Program-made: the position numbers and the translations under genes | Part shown: piece after piece, positions 10,362 to 20,043 of the stretch | Position numbering within the stretch: the stretch's first letter is position 1 | Layout of the letters: the number at the start of each line of letters is the position of its first letter | From: Tridacna crocea | Taxonomy: Eukaryota; Mollusca; Bivalvia; Cardiida; Cardiidae | DNA length: 64,000 nt | NCBI GenBank assembly: GCA_943736015.1 | Contig: OX031073.1 | Span: 21,851,210-21,915,209 of the forward strand | Reading direction: 5' to 3' | Notes under the pieces: generated by a model | Told to the model about the DNA's origin: nothing | The model's input: only the letters and a program-made list of their open reading frames with translations | Databases searched by the model: none

Positions 10362-10956
10362 TCAATCTCCGAGCAGAGTTGTCGTTCGTTACTCTCATCC
10401 TAAATCTCTGCAACGGGCTAAATGACAAGAATCTTGTCAAACCGATGAGAACATGTTTTCTTACTGTTTGACTGTTTCATGTGTAACATGATTTAGTAGA
10501 CAATAGAAATTTGATTCTGGACACATTATAGGTGCATTCAATCTGATTAATTTACCTGTATACAATAGAACTATTTTTTTCAAGCTTCTTACTGATCAGA
10601 GTCTTACGCCAATTGTAACAAAAATGGCTGCGCCCATGAATGATTATAACAGTTTCAACTCACCGATTAAGCTAAGTTTGTAAGATTAAAAACATTGTCC
10701 TTTAAAAGACATTTGAACTTTTCAGAAAATCCCTCTTTTTCTTATTTCCTACCACTAAGTCTGATTGGCCGTATGCTGTTTGAACAGTACACAAAACAAT
10801 GGATATTGGTCTTTCTTTCACGGGCGTTTGTGTCGACATTTTGAGTTATGGTCATGTGACGAAAATATCGCGTGTTGACGGACTACTTTCTGAGCCCACT
10901 ACAGAGGTGAATTAGAATGATCTGTAGTGCAAGAGAGTGATGGCCTTTCGTACAGT
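10362..10956. repeat. Duplicated segment, copy 1
   Basis: Matches 22411-23206 over nearly its whole length (CTACCACTAAGTCTGATTGG and GACTACTTTCTGAGCCCACT in both). It starts just downstream of the donor at 10352. I see no clear terminal repeats, so whether it is a transposon or a segmental copy is open. Confidence 0.75.
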
Positions 10957-11017
10957 TATAAAAGTACGGCATGTACCCTAGCATCAGAAAAAAATGTTAC
11001 TTTTAGACGGTAAAATC

Positions 11018-11246
11018 TAACCCTTTACCATACAATGCCCACTTTTAACGACCCTGGGAAAGAAGCCTTTGGAAAACAATGTGAGAAAAGGAGAAAATGC
11101 TGGGAAACCAGCATTTTCTTCTTTACCCACAATGTTTTCTTCCTTATCAAAGAAAAATTGCACCATTTGAACCGAACTGAAATTTTCGTCTGCAAATGCT
11201 CTCAATTTGGACAAGGCTAAAATTTTGTCGTCTGGTAAAGGATAAA
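11018..11246. repeat. Family A MITE
   Basis: CTAACCCTTTACCATACAA to CTGGTAAAGGATAAA. The core is GCTGGGAAACCAGC with small mismatches between arms. Confidence 0.85.
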
Positions 11247-11346
11247 GCCACGCTATAGGAAAAATGCGTCGGCGTTATGCATTTTACAACGCAGGTCATC
11301 GTATATTTATGGGTTAACAAATCCGTTTATTCCAATAGCACACCAT

Positions 11347-11737
11347 CTTCGCAAGCCAAGGCTGACGATTCACTACGTTACTCTACCCTTGGCGGATCGA
11401 GCTTGATTTCTACATTCACCCGATACGCTTTTTCATTGGATGCAGTCAGCTCTAGCTGCAACGAATGAAATTGCTCGTAGTATTTCATCTTTGATAAAAA
11501 TAGAACAAGGTCGTTACCTTTCGAATAGAAGGTAAACCCACGTGGATTTATGCTTGTCGCTTCATGTGTATTCGTAAGCGGCTTGTAAAACGATATTTTA
11601 CTTGCTTTTAGCAATATGATGTAAAGGGGGGGTAATAACCAGCATCAAATAGAGGGCGCATCGCAGGAATTTCGAAATCGGGCTCAATAAGCCAAGGTAA
11701 GATCCACATAGTGATCGTAACCTTGGCTCGCGAAGAT
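11347..11737. mobile_element. MULE-like element Q, copy 1
   Basis: Ends CATCTTCGCAAGCCAAGG and CCTTGGCTCGCGAAGATG form long imperfect inverted repeats. Flanks ATAGCACAC and ATAGGACAG match at 7 of 9 positions, as expected of an old 9 bp target duplication. Other copies are at 24549 and 42895. Confidence 0.75.
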
Positions 11738-11864
11738 GATAGGACAGTGATCCTTGTGGTAAATGTAGACTGGTCCTTTGATTTTTTCCCCGGGTTAGCC
11801 TGGACGGGTACACAGGCTGACCCTGGTCGATACATTTTCCAAATACATTAAACCCCATATTCAC

Positions 11865-12236
11865 AGTTCATGCCTCAGGTAACCAACATTTTCTCCTTTT
11901 CCCACAATGTGTTTTTTCTACCCTCCCAGAGCAAATTTCAACTTTTGAGTCACAATAACACTTTCCCAAACGACAAATTTTGGACTCTTCCAAACCAAAA
12001 GAGTTTGCAGACGACAATTTTAGATTTGGAGAAAATGGCAGAAAGTTCTCACAAAGGGCAGAAAACACTGTGGGAAAAGGAGAAATTGCTCGTTACGAGC
12101 AATTTCTCCTTTCCCACAGTGTTTTCAAAAGACTTTAACTGCAGACTGGGCTTGTTTGGGAAAGGGTTAATATTGTAGTCTGCAAATGCTTTCGATTTGG
12201 ACCGGTCTACAATTTTGTCGTGTGGTAATGAGTTAA
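11865..12236. repeat. Family A MITE split by a second family A insertion
   Basis: Left piece 11870-11955 (hairpin right arm and right half) resumes at 12171 with TATTGTAGTCTGCAAATGC and ends GGTAATGAGTTAA. The break is filled by the A3 copy at 11956-12170. Confidence 0.75.
11956..12170. repeat. Family A3 MITE nested in family A
   Basis: CTTTCCCAAACGACAAATTT to GGGAAAGGGTTAA with tip GCTCGTTACGAGC; close to the copy at 7359. Confidence 0.85.
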
Positions 12237-12266
12237 CTATACATCTATGCTTTATTTCGTTACTAG

Positions 12267-12340
12267 GAACCCGCCAACGTTCGAAGAGATTGTTTGCTCG
12301 CCTGTATCAGATGAGACGCACATCAAAACCGGAAAGAGAG
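12267..12340 (+). CDS. Short cytoplasmic-tail exon of the TMEM272-like gene
   Basis: Acceptor TTCGTTACTAG, donor AG|GTAAAA, 74 bp. With incoming phase 2 (from 10351) it reads K|NPPTFEEIVCSPVSDETH and leaves in phase 1, matching the exon at 14620. A second frame (TRQRSKRLFARLYQMRR) is also open and would lead through the 60 bp exon at 14330 to a quick stop. I prefer the first because it keeps a 113-codon downstream frame open. Confidence 0.5.
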
Positions 12341-12457
12341 GTAAAAGTTCTGAACACATGAACCATGGAGTGAAGGCGTCTCCTTGATATATTTTACTAA
12401 GCAAGTCAGCTTGTAGATCTCATTATAGATCCATTAAATCAGTTTTGTATGATAATT

Positions 12458-12684
12458 TACCCTTTCCCAAACAATCCCTGGTTTTTACGAGCCTGGAATA
12501 GTAGCCTTTTGAAAACATCGTGGGAAAAGGAGAAAATGCTGGTAACCAGCATTTTCTCCTTTTCCCACAATGTTTTCTACCCTATCATAGACAGAAATCA
12601 TCTTTTCAGCAAGAGTTGAATTGTAGTCTGCAAATGCTTTCAGTTTGGTCTAGTCCAAAATTTTGTCCTTTGGGAAATGGTTAA
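12458..12684. repeat. Family A MITE
   Basis: TTTACCCTTTCCCAAACAAT to TGGGAAATGGTTAA, palindrome nearly perfect; same sub-type as 16159, 27530 and 37154 but reversed. Confidence 0.88.
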
Positions 12685-12776
12685 CTGCATCATGAGCAAC
12701 TATAGTCCTTTGACAAGCAGAGAATCGACCGATAGCAAATTCATGTCAGACTGACTTTAGATTTTCTTTAGATTTT

Positions 12777-13332
12777 AGTATACTGCAAAGACATTTCTTG
12801 TGATCTGATTGGATAATATGCTCCGAACATAGGCCTATATCATGTACACTGACAAAACCAACGTAAAAGCAGTTTCCCCTGCTTCGAAAATTGTTCGGAG
12901 GTAATTGCAAAATCAACGGAACTAATGAACAAAGTATTAATGTATACTAACGAAGAAAGTTGTCAGGTACCATATGCACTGCTTTGTTTGGACAGATCTT
13001 CAACAACAATAATGTACAAGCTGAAAAACTTACCTTTTTAAAACGAAAATGGCGGATTTAAAATGTCTCCGATGACGTATGCTATGACGTAGGTTGTTAC
13101 CCCTGAAAACGGCGGCGTAGATCAAGATTAACATCAAAATTATGCACCATGCTGTACGTTTTAGCGCGTAGGGTTTCAGTGACGTCAATTCTCAGTGGCG
13201 TCAGTTTTTATTGAATTGGGACACTCAGATGGGATTTTTTACTTCGTCAGCCTACAAAAATTTTAAACAAAAAAAAACAGGTAAAATTTGGCTTAACAAA
13301 CGTTGGAACGGTAAAACTTTGCATTATAATAA
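12777..13332. mobile_element. Element J, long copy
   Basis: Ends TATACTGCAAAG and CTTTGCATTATAATAA; inside are TGATCTGATTGG and GTGACGTCA motifs shared with copies at 31569, 33303 and 37877. About 190 bp longer than the copy at 33303. The J2 palindrome follows immediately. Confidence 0.7.
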
Positions 13333-13334
13333 AG

Positions 13335-13472
13335 TCGTTGTACTGTCAGGTGACAGGGGAATTGTAAACTTGTTCACGGCTGTGGTGAATCATGGCGCCA
13401 CCTTGCCTTCGGCTCGGGACGACAAGATCCACTACAGCCGTGAACAAGTCCCCTGCTACCTGACTGTACAAC
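13335..13472. repeat. J2 palindrome, copy 1
   Basis: Arms GTTGTACTGTCAGGTGACAG and CTACCTGACTGTACAAC; inner arms TTGTTCACGGCTGTGG and CTACAGCCGTGAACAAG. Any ORF here is an effect of the palindrome. Confidence 0.8.
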
Positions 13473-13486
13473 TGATATTGTCCTTT

Positions 13487-13624
13487 AGTAGACTTGCACG
13501 AAACAGAAAATCACATTAGAACGGAAAGTGTCGTCTAGGATTAGCCTGCGCGAACAGCACAGGCTGATCCGAGACGACACTTGACGCAAATTTGCGAATC
13601 TCCTTTTTCGCGTGTTGTAGGCCA
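13487..13624. repeat. Family B MITE, partial
   Basis: Second palindrome of family B (GTGTCGTCTAGGATTAGCC and GGCTGATCCGAGACGACAC) followed by GTGTTGTAGGCC. Confidence 0.75.
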
Positions 13625-14105
13625 ATTAAATATCTTCAATGAGCATTGTTTCACGTATCTACATGGTAATATACTTTCTGGAAATTGATCTCCGCAATTC
13701 GGGGGTCGAACCAATATCATCTTATGCAATGGTCGACCTCGGACCTCTATTGAAAACAAATATAAAGGTTTATATATCATACCATACAGGTTTTTTACCA
13801 ACAAAATGTTCCATGAATGCATCTGAATTCAGTATACTTTTAGTGGTTAAATCATAAAGCTTAGTGTAAAAGTGTGTGTGTGTGGTTTTTTATTCTGAAT
13901 TTATTCACAAGGAATTCCTGATTAAATTCTTTCTCTAACTTTCCCAATCAGCATCTGATTGGTCTTGTATCAGCCAATCAATTTGCTTATCTTGGAATCT
14001 AGGACTTGAAATGAATTCAAACTGTCAAGTGCAAACAGATGCCATTAGGGAAAACTCCGTTGATGTATTGATTAAATTTATCTCGCCTGTAACTACAAGA
14101 TTTGT
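13625..14105. other. No gene seen
   Basis: A short GT run at 13871-13884 is the only repeat noticed. A 72-codon frame at 13639 has no support. Confidence 0.5.
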
Positions 14106-14188
14106 ATAGTCGGTTTACTTCAGAAACCTCGTAACTAGAGCTGGTAACAAGCTGTAGTTACAAGGTTTGCGATGTAAACCGACGATAT
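14106..14188. repeat. Family F fold-back, copy 2
   Basis: Arms AGTCGGTTTACTTC and GATGTAAACCGAC with CCTCGTAACTA facing TAGTTACAAGG; compare 1547-1628. Confidence 0.75.
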
Positions 14189-14329
14189 GCACCTTCATGG
14201 TACACTTCTGCGCCGGAAATAAATTGCTTCACCGTTCTTAAAATTGTATGGCTCCACTCAAAAAAAAAAGAAGAAAAGGAAAACACGAAATAGGTTATTT
14301 TTTTAATCGAAATCTTTCTGTTTAAATAG

Positions 14330-14389
14330 ACTTCCACTGAAAACAGTTACGAGCACATTCAAATTAAAACCTGGTCTATCGATAAAGAG
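14330..14389 (+). CDS. Candidate optional 60 bp exon that would end the frame
   Basis: Acceptor TTTAAATAG, donor GAG|GTATGT. Phase 0 is open (TSTENSYEHIQIKTWSIDKE), but in phase 1, the phase delivered by the exon at 12267 in the preferred model, it reads three codons then TGA. It is therefore either a poison-type exon, part of an alternative tail, or a chance match. Confidence 0.3.
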
Positions 14390-14619
14390 GTATGTTTCCG
14401 ACGAAGAGATCCTCCATCTCGGTGTATATCACCCATTGTTATGGATCAATTGATCTCCTAAGGTTTCCCGAATACGATTTAGATGGGCACCGCCAGTTTT
14501 AAGATCATATGACTGACAGCTCTTCAAAACGGAAACTTCCGTCATACAGATGAAGTCAGATGTAGTTTCGGAATCGGCCGAGTTGGGACAAGTGTACAGA
14601 CCTCTCTTTTTATTTTCAG

Positions 14620-14960
14620 GAATTCTCAGTGTACAAGATACGTTACATAATGATGTAACCTGCACACATGTAGAGACCTTGAACCTGGTATCAGAGCAGC
14701 TATCTGTACAACCTAAACCGGACACTTTACAAACTGTCGGGGCAGCTAACACTGATAAAGGTCCATCTGCCATTAGTTATCTGCCGAACTCGGCCGATTT
14801 CAACACTGAAATTAAATGTGATCTATTACCAATTAGTACAGACGACGGGACCGCTGTATCTACGAAGAAAAGCGCGGCTTCGTCAACGCAGACAGTCACG
14901 GACTCAAAGTCAACAGGGAACAATAAAAGTAAAGCTAAATCTAAAAAGAACAAAAAGTAG
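14620..14960 (+). CDS. Terminal exon of the TMEM272-like gene (Ser/Thr/Lys-rich tail)
   Basis: Acceptor TTTTTATTTTCAG. With phase 1 input it reads G|GILSVQDTLHNDV and stays open for 113 codons to TAG at 14958. The product is polar and Thr/Ser-rich, ending in KSKAKSKKNKK, with no hydrophobic span, so it would be an intracellular tail. Such a long tail is unusual for TMEM272-like proteins as I know them, and that weakens the link to 9224. The frame, codon composition and downstream AATAAA support it being coding. Confidence 0.5.
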
Positions 14961-15135
14961 AACATATTATCATCGCCCACAAAAACTCCATTGATTTATC
15001 TTAGGGTACAGAAATTTTCATTGGTTGACCATTGGACTATCACAGACTGTTACTAAAAATAGCACATAATCTTCTCATGCATTGCGCTAAAAGTGGACAA
15101 AAGAGCAATGTACTTGGTTAACGATGGCCTATGGA

Positions 15136-15251
15136 GCGACACAGGGCCTACTTACAGCGATACAGGGCCTACTTACAGCGATACAAGGCCTACTTACAGC
15201 GACACAGGGCCTACCTACAGCGACACAGGGCCTACTTACAGCGATACAGGA
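15136..15251 (+). repeat. 21 bp minisatellite in the putative 3' UTR
   Basis: Five to six units of CGACACAGGGCCTACTTACAG with C/T and A/G variants. Units contain CTTACAG, close to a splice acceptor core. It lies between the stop at 14960 and the AATAAA at 15291. Confidence 0.9.
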
Positions 15252-15290
15252 CCACCATGGTTCTCATATTCGATACCTAGTATGTGAGTG

Positions 15291-15296
15291 AATAAA
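15291..15296 (+). promoter_or_regulatory. Poly(A) signal AATAAA
   Basis: About 330 bp after the stop at 14960, same strand; a likely 3' end for the plus-strand gene. Confidence 0.5.
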
Positions 15297-15299
15297 AGA

Positions 15300-16158
15300 G
15301 ATCACACTCGAAGTGTCATTTTGGGAAAAAAGATATTTTAATCTCGGCTAGTGTGGGTTATTTCAAACCTTTATCAAGGGACAGACTGTTTATCATTAAA
15401 GGCTGATGACACCAACGTTGCATGACGTCACTGACAACAATGCAAGAAAAATGGTAATGACCTTGGAGAAAAAAATAGTGAATCAAAAGTTTAATAAACA
15501 AGAACAGGATCCAATAATATGCAAAATTACACTAAATTTCTAAAGCTTATTATTAACAAGAAATAGACGGCGTGAGAGATACGAGAATATGAATATTGAA
15601 ACTTATGTTGTTCAGTATGAAGTAAAATGAAGGAAAGAAGCCTAACAAGCGATTGCCTCCTTTTCCTCACTGTTTTTCATTTTGTTGAAAAGTAGTATTG
15701 TGTTTTGGGTAACGCTTACAAAATACCAAATTTCCCAATAGCACAAAAAAGAAGCATTCTTTAGTGAATTAGTTTGCTATGAAAGGAATAAGGACCCCTG
15801 TGTATCGATTAGCGATAGATACTTGCGGTTCCATAACGGTTCTTAGCAAATGTGGTCGCAACGCCCGCAGAATAACCATGTTGACATTTTTGACCAATCG
15901 TAAATTACTATTTATTCGTTCTTTATCGGTTTCAAGAAGTAGGTCTAAAGTCCGCGCATTCAGCTACGGCTTGTAATGACTACTATGTTAAATGTCAAGC
16001 TGTATGGCACCAATACTTTTAACTATTTACCGCTCGAAAAGTTTTCGCAAATTATATGCATTTGTAACGGCGACAAATTCAGTATTGTTTAAATGATTGA
16101 TTCCGTCCCTAAAAGAGTAGCAAATATTGCCAGAAAACCTAGTAGAAAGTATATAGTA
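15300..16158. other. No gene seen
   Basis: Unique-looking AT-rich DNA. A faint family A remnant (AAGAAGCC, CTCCTTTTCCTCACTG) lies near 15635-15690. Confidence 0.5.
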
Positions 16159-16387
16159 TTAACCCTTTCCCAAACGACATACTTTTGGACTAGACCAAAT
16201 TGAAAGTATTTGCAGACGACAATTCAACTCTTGCTGAAAAGATTATTTCTGTCTATAATAGGGTAGAAAACATTGTGGGAAAAGGAGAACATGCTGGTTA
16301 CCAACATTTTCTCCGTTTCCCACAATGTTTTCAAAAGGCTACCACTCCAGACCCGTAAAAACCAGGGATTGTTTGGGAAAGGGTTAA
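16159..16387. repeat. Family A MITE, full length
   Basis: TTAACCCTTTCCCAAACGAC to GGGAAAGGGTTAA. The core palindrome is intact apart from two changes (GAACATG, CCAACA). Confidence 0.92.
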
Positions 16388-16569
16388 ACATTTCTGTCAT
16401 AAATACCAGCTCTAGACGCAAAACAGGCTCAGAGAAAACAATTCTTTCATGCCAAATGATGTCATAGAACTGAACGATTCTAATCTGGGGTGTCCTGAAA
16501 AGTATCCCATGTCGAAATTACTTTCAAAACTTTCAAAAAGATTCCTTCTTTATAGTTAACTCCATACCA

Positions 16570-16760
16570 CTTGAGCCCGTATTTTAACAACTCTGAAAGA
16601 GAAAGATTTTGAAAACACTGTGGTAAAAAGGAGAAAATGCTGGTAACCAGCATTTTCTTCTTTTTGCCGCAATGTTTTTCAACCATATCAAAGACAGAAA
16701 ACATCGTTTAAGAAACATAAAAGTTGTCGTCTGATGATGCTGACAGCTTGGTTGAGTAAA
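16570..16760. repeat. Family A MITE, decayed
   Basis: GGAGAAAATGCTGGTAACCAG core with expanded T runs in the right arm; both ends lost. Confidence 0.7.
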
Positions 16761-16849
16761 AAAAAATGTGTTTTGTAAACTTAATATTAAAAAAAAAAAG
16801 CAAAATACCAATACGAGTCGGCAATGCCCTTTCTTATTTAACATTAGTA

Positions 16850-17053
16850 ATACAGAGCCCGTATTGACCAACCATTCTTAAAAACATTCTTCGTCTTATT
16901 CTCCAGAATTTTCTACATTTGTAAGTAACACAACTTCTGATTGGCTAAACCATCCGGTTTAGCGAATCAGAAGTTGTGTCACTTACAAACGTAGAAAACC
17001 TTGGAGAATGAAACTAAGAATACTCTCAAGAATGGTCGGTGAATACAGGCCCA
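16850..17053. repeat. Family D full-length fold-back element, copy 1
   Basis: Almost all of it is inverted: AGCCCGTATTGACCAACC at the left, GGTCGGTGAATACAGGCCC at the right, and a core pairing ACACAACTTCTGATTGGC with AATCAGAAGTTGTGT. Confidence 0.85.
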
Positions 17054-17125
17054 GTTTAACCAACATCGCTCGTGAACACATTCTCAAACACACAAAAGCA
17101 CATTGAAAACAAAAGTATATAAATC

Positions 17126-17131
17126 TTTATT
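17126..17131 (-). promoter_or_regulatory. Poly(A) signal AATAAA (minus strand)
   Basis: Nine bases past the stop codon at 17140-17142 on the minus strand; marks the 3' end of the minus-strand gene. Confidence 0.55.
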
Positions 17132-17139
17132 ATATCAGT

Positions 17140-17241
17140 TTAAACTGCTATCGTGTAATAGCTGTTCGGATCCAGTTGTCCAAAGCCTCCATTGACAAGA
17201 TGTTTGAGAATGGCCTCTTGTCCACAATCTTGGAATGCAAT
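17140..17241 (-). CDS. Last exon of an unidentified minus-strand gene
   Basis: Acceptor GCTAACTTGTAACTTCAG, then 33 codons and TAA. The peptide starts IAFQDCGQEAILKHLVNGGF and ends PNSYYTIAV. Phase 0 input matches the donor of 19080-19214. Good splice context, protein-like composition and an adjacent AATAAA make this a solid coding end. I do not recognise the family; it has no membrane span. Confidence 0.65.
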   Translation of the reverse strand: MAFQDCGQEAILKHLVNGGFGQLDPNSYYTIAV

Positions 17242-17329
17242 CTGAAGTTACAAGTTAGCGTAACCTTACAGTTGAGCCATACTTTGGCAAAAAGGGGCTT
17301 AGTGCATCTCCGAGATGCATTGTTCCAAG

Positions 17330-17722
17330 TAAGATAATATCACATATTATCACATAACCTCCCTTGTTATCTGTGTAAAATACCTATTATGAATTTCTTA
17401 TCTTATACACGTGTAATATCACAATAGTGTGACGTCATTTTTGACGTCATTTTGAACGTTTTTCATAGAAGTAAACGGGTTTTACGGATATAACTGCGGG
17501 TGCATTTATCGACGTTTTTGCATCTTTTGATCTATCATTAGTGAAATAGCGTTATGTGATAAAAAGAATCTGATATTCTGTGGCATTTGAGATGAAGTTT
17601 TATCAAACTCGTCAAGAAAAATCTTATTAAGCTCGCCATAGGCTCGCCTGATAACATTTTCTCAAGACTCGTTTAATAAAATTTTATCTCAAAAGCCAAC
17701 TCATGTCAGATCCTATATATCA
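17330..17722. mobile_element. Element M, copy 1
   Basis: Contains TTATCACATAACCTCCCTTG, an internal palindrome (TTATTAAGCTCGCC...GGCTCGCCTGATAA) and TCATGTCAGATCCTATAT, all repeated in the copy at 19331. Confidence 0.75.
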
Positions 17723-17750
17723 GAAATCTATAAAACTTACATTATCTATC

Positions 17751-17930
17751 AATCGGCTGAATTATGAGATAGACTGGTCCTTTAGCATACAATTAAAATG
17801 ACTAATGACTAATAGCAAAAAGTTTCGGTCCAGGTCAGTCGGCGCGGACTGTGCAGACTAATCTGGTTCAATACTTTTTAACAGATGCATGAAGGCCCCT
17901 TTTCACAGAGCGTGGCTCCACTACATTCGG
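17751..17930. repeat. Family C MITE
   Basis: AAAAAGTTTCGGTCCAGGTC pairs with GGTTCAATACTTTTT; flanks GAGATAGACTGGTCCTTT and CCCCTTTTCACAGAG are family constants. Confidence 0.75.
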
Positions 17931-17999
17931 TATCATTTTGAAATTCCGCGTGAAATATAAATGCCGTGGAATAAAAAATTTACAGTGAAAATATAGCTT

Positions 18000-18228
18000 T
18001 TAACGCTTTACCCCATAAGGCATTGCTATGGTATCTCTAATTGACCCTAAATAACAGCACGGATAAAGCCGTTTCTTGTGTGTATATGACACCTTTTGAT
18101 AGTGTAGAAAACAATGTGGCAAAAGGTGAAATTGCTCGTCACGAGCAATTTCACCTTTTGCCACAATGTTTTCCAAAGGCTCCTACAAGCAATGCGTACA
18201 AATGAGTATCTATGGAGTAAAGGGTTAA
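18000..18228. repeat. Family A MITE, subfamily A2
   Basis: TTAACGCTTTACCCCATAAG to GGAGTAAAGGGTTAA; core GGTGAAATTGCTCGTCACG with its exact partner. The second A2 copy is at 40248-40476 in the other orientation. Confidence 0.92.
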
Positions 18229-18399
18229 GCAACACACTGACTGGTACGTAAAGTATTCTATGCCTATCCTTTATTTGTACAATGTTATATAGGTCATTCT
18301 CTGGCAACAGGGAACATAATGCACTGCTGTAATAGATCACACAAAGTAAGCCACCACGAAACTATGGCTGTATAAGATCTATCTTATCAAGCAACTGCA

Positions 18400-18575
18400 T
18401 GACTGTATCGTGAGGTAGAATGGTTTTTTGATATGTAGAAAATTTATAATCAGCAAAAAGTTTCGATCGGGGTCAGCCTGTGCAGACTGCGCAGGCTGAC
18501 CTCGATCGAAACTTTTTGCCGATTGCCTTTTGACAGATTCATCAATCCCTTTTTTTCATAGAGCTTTGCTCACAT
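18400..18575. repeat. Family C MITE with near-perfect palindrome
   Basis: At 18456-18519 the arms AAAAAGTTTCGATCGGGGTC and GACCTCGATCGAAACTTTTT flank AGCCTGTGCAGACTGCGCAGG. Confidence 0.85.
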
Positions 18576-18579
18576 ATCG

Positions 18580-18842
18580 CCTGCAACATGCCAAAGGGGG
18601 CATTCAAACATTTGCGTAAAGTATCATCTCGGATCAGCCTGCGCAGTTCGCGCAGGCTAATCCCAGACGACACTTTCCGTTTTTATGTAAACTTCTGTTT
18701 TGCACAAGTCTACTGAAGCACAAAATCTATTGTAGTCGTAAAGTGCCGTCTCGGATTAGCTTGCGCGGACTGCACAGGCTGATCCGAGACGACACATTTA
18801 CGCAAATGTCGGAATGTCCCTTTTCGTGTATTGCAAGCCCCA
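18580..18842. repeat. Family B MITE, full length
   Basis: Two palindromic cores (18626-18678 and 18739-18795) joined by CTGTTTTGCACAAGTCTACT. Ends GCCTGCAACATGCC and GTGTATTGCAAGCCCC are inverted. Confidence 0.88.
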
Positions 18843-18864
18843 TAGTTCATGTATATTCAAAATG

Positions 18865-19136
18865 ATCATTACTGGAAGAATTCTAAGGAGAAAATTTGCC
18901 ACAATACCCTGACTATGGATACATAAATATGGGTATTATTTACCTCGAATCCATCGGGTTCACATCTTATAAACACTGCGACCATATGGCCAACAAAATT
19001 ATCATTACTGGAAGAATTATATAGAGAAAATTTGCCACAACACCCTGACTATGAGCATATAAATATGGGTATTACTTACCTCGAATCCATCGGGTTCACA
19101 TCTTATAAACACTGCAGCAATATGACCAACAGATTG
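18865..19136 (-). repeat. 136 bp tandem duplication of an exon end and its donor
   Basis: Units 18865-19000 and 19001-19136 share the last ~50 bp of the exon at 19080-19214, its GT donor and the following intron. The outer unit has donor GTAAAT, the inner GTAAGT, and the outer carries an exon fragment ending CCCGATGGATTCGAG. Inclusion of the fragment would need a new acceptor. Confidence 0.85.
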
Positions 19137-19214
19137 AAAAGTTTGTAAATCTGGTGCAAAAGAGGCTATTGCTGTGAAAGGTTGGATTGTGTTGGTCCGA
19201 CATCGAGCCATTAC
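19080..19214 (-). CDS. Internal exon of the unidentified minus-strand gene
   Basis: Acceptor TTTTACAATAG, donor GAG|GTAAGT, 135 bp, phase 0 at both ends. It reads VMARCRTNTIQPFTAIASF, later FQSVGHIAAVFIRCEPDGFE, and continues in frame into 17140-17241. In phase 1, the phase of exon 20042-20140, it would read GNGSMSDQHNPTFHSN and stop after about 38 codons. The phase 0 reading is preferred because the next exon stays open. Its 3' part is tandemly duplicated. Confidence 0.6.
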
Positions 19215-19280
19215 CTATTGTAAAATTCAAAATTGTGTCCAAAAACTCCAGAATCAGACGAATAATGTAATTAAGAATTG

Positions 19281-20043
19281 TTCGAGAACACGGACCCTGG
19301 GTCCGTAGTCACCAATTATTCTTAAGAACATTCTTTTTATCACACAACTCCCCTTGTTTTCAATGTAATACAGCCATTACGAATTTTCTTGTCTCACACA
19401 CGCGTGAAATAAGAAAATAGTGCTGTATTTTGGTCAACACTCTGTAATTATATGCTTCATTTCTAAAACATTACTGACCTAGGTTCCTGGTGGAAATTAG
19501 TGGTCAAAATTCTTAACGGGATAAAGTTGTTAATTCAATCACTTGTAGACTCAAAACAGAATCAATATATGCAAATTTCTTCGGAACTATTTTTCGTTCG
19601 TAATGTACCTGTCAAAGTAAGCGCACAGGCTTCATGTAAATTTCACTACACATTATACATGTACATGTATGCCTCTAATGTAACACATTTTGGACTTAAA
19701 TTCTGGCTATATTGTAATGTGATAAAAAGAATCTGACACTCGTTGGCTTTTGAGGTAAAAAATTTTTAAACTCGTCCACGAAAAAATGTTATTAAGCTCG
19801 CCAAAGGCTCGCTTAATAACATTTTTTGCAAACACGTTTAATATTTTTTTATCTCAAAAACCAACTCATGTCAGATCCTATATGTCTTGTTCTTCAAGAT
19901 TTTCAAATTGTGAAAGTAACAGAACTTCTAATTGGCTAAACCAAATGGTTTAGCCAATCAGAAGTTCTGTTACTTTCACAGTGACAAATTTCTGAAGAAT
20001 AAGACTAAGAATGTCCTTAAGAATGGTTGGTGAATATGGACCT
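19281..20043. repeat. Family D element, copy 2, interrupted by element M
   Basis: Left end at 19281-19330 (GGTCCGTAGTCACCAATTAT), right part from 19880 with the core AACTTCTAATTGGCTAAACC and its partner, ending GGTTGGTGAATATGGACC. The gap is filled by M. Confidence 0.75.
19331..19878. mobile_element. Element M, copy 2, nested in family D
   Basis: TTATCACACAACTCCCCTTG to CATGTCAGATCCTATATG. Internal palindrome TTATTAAGCTCGCCAAAGGC with partner GCTCGCTTAATAA. Confidence 0.75.

Noticed and set aside
13541-13822. Minus-strand 93-codon frame
   Set aside because: It runs through the family B palindrome, and the same frame shape recurs at other B copies.
14429-14773. 114-codon minus-strand frame
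   Set aside because: Shadow of the plus-strand terminal exon, which has an acceptor and a downstream poly(A) signal.
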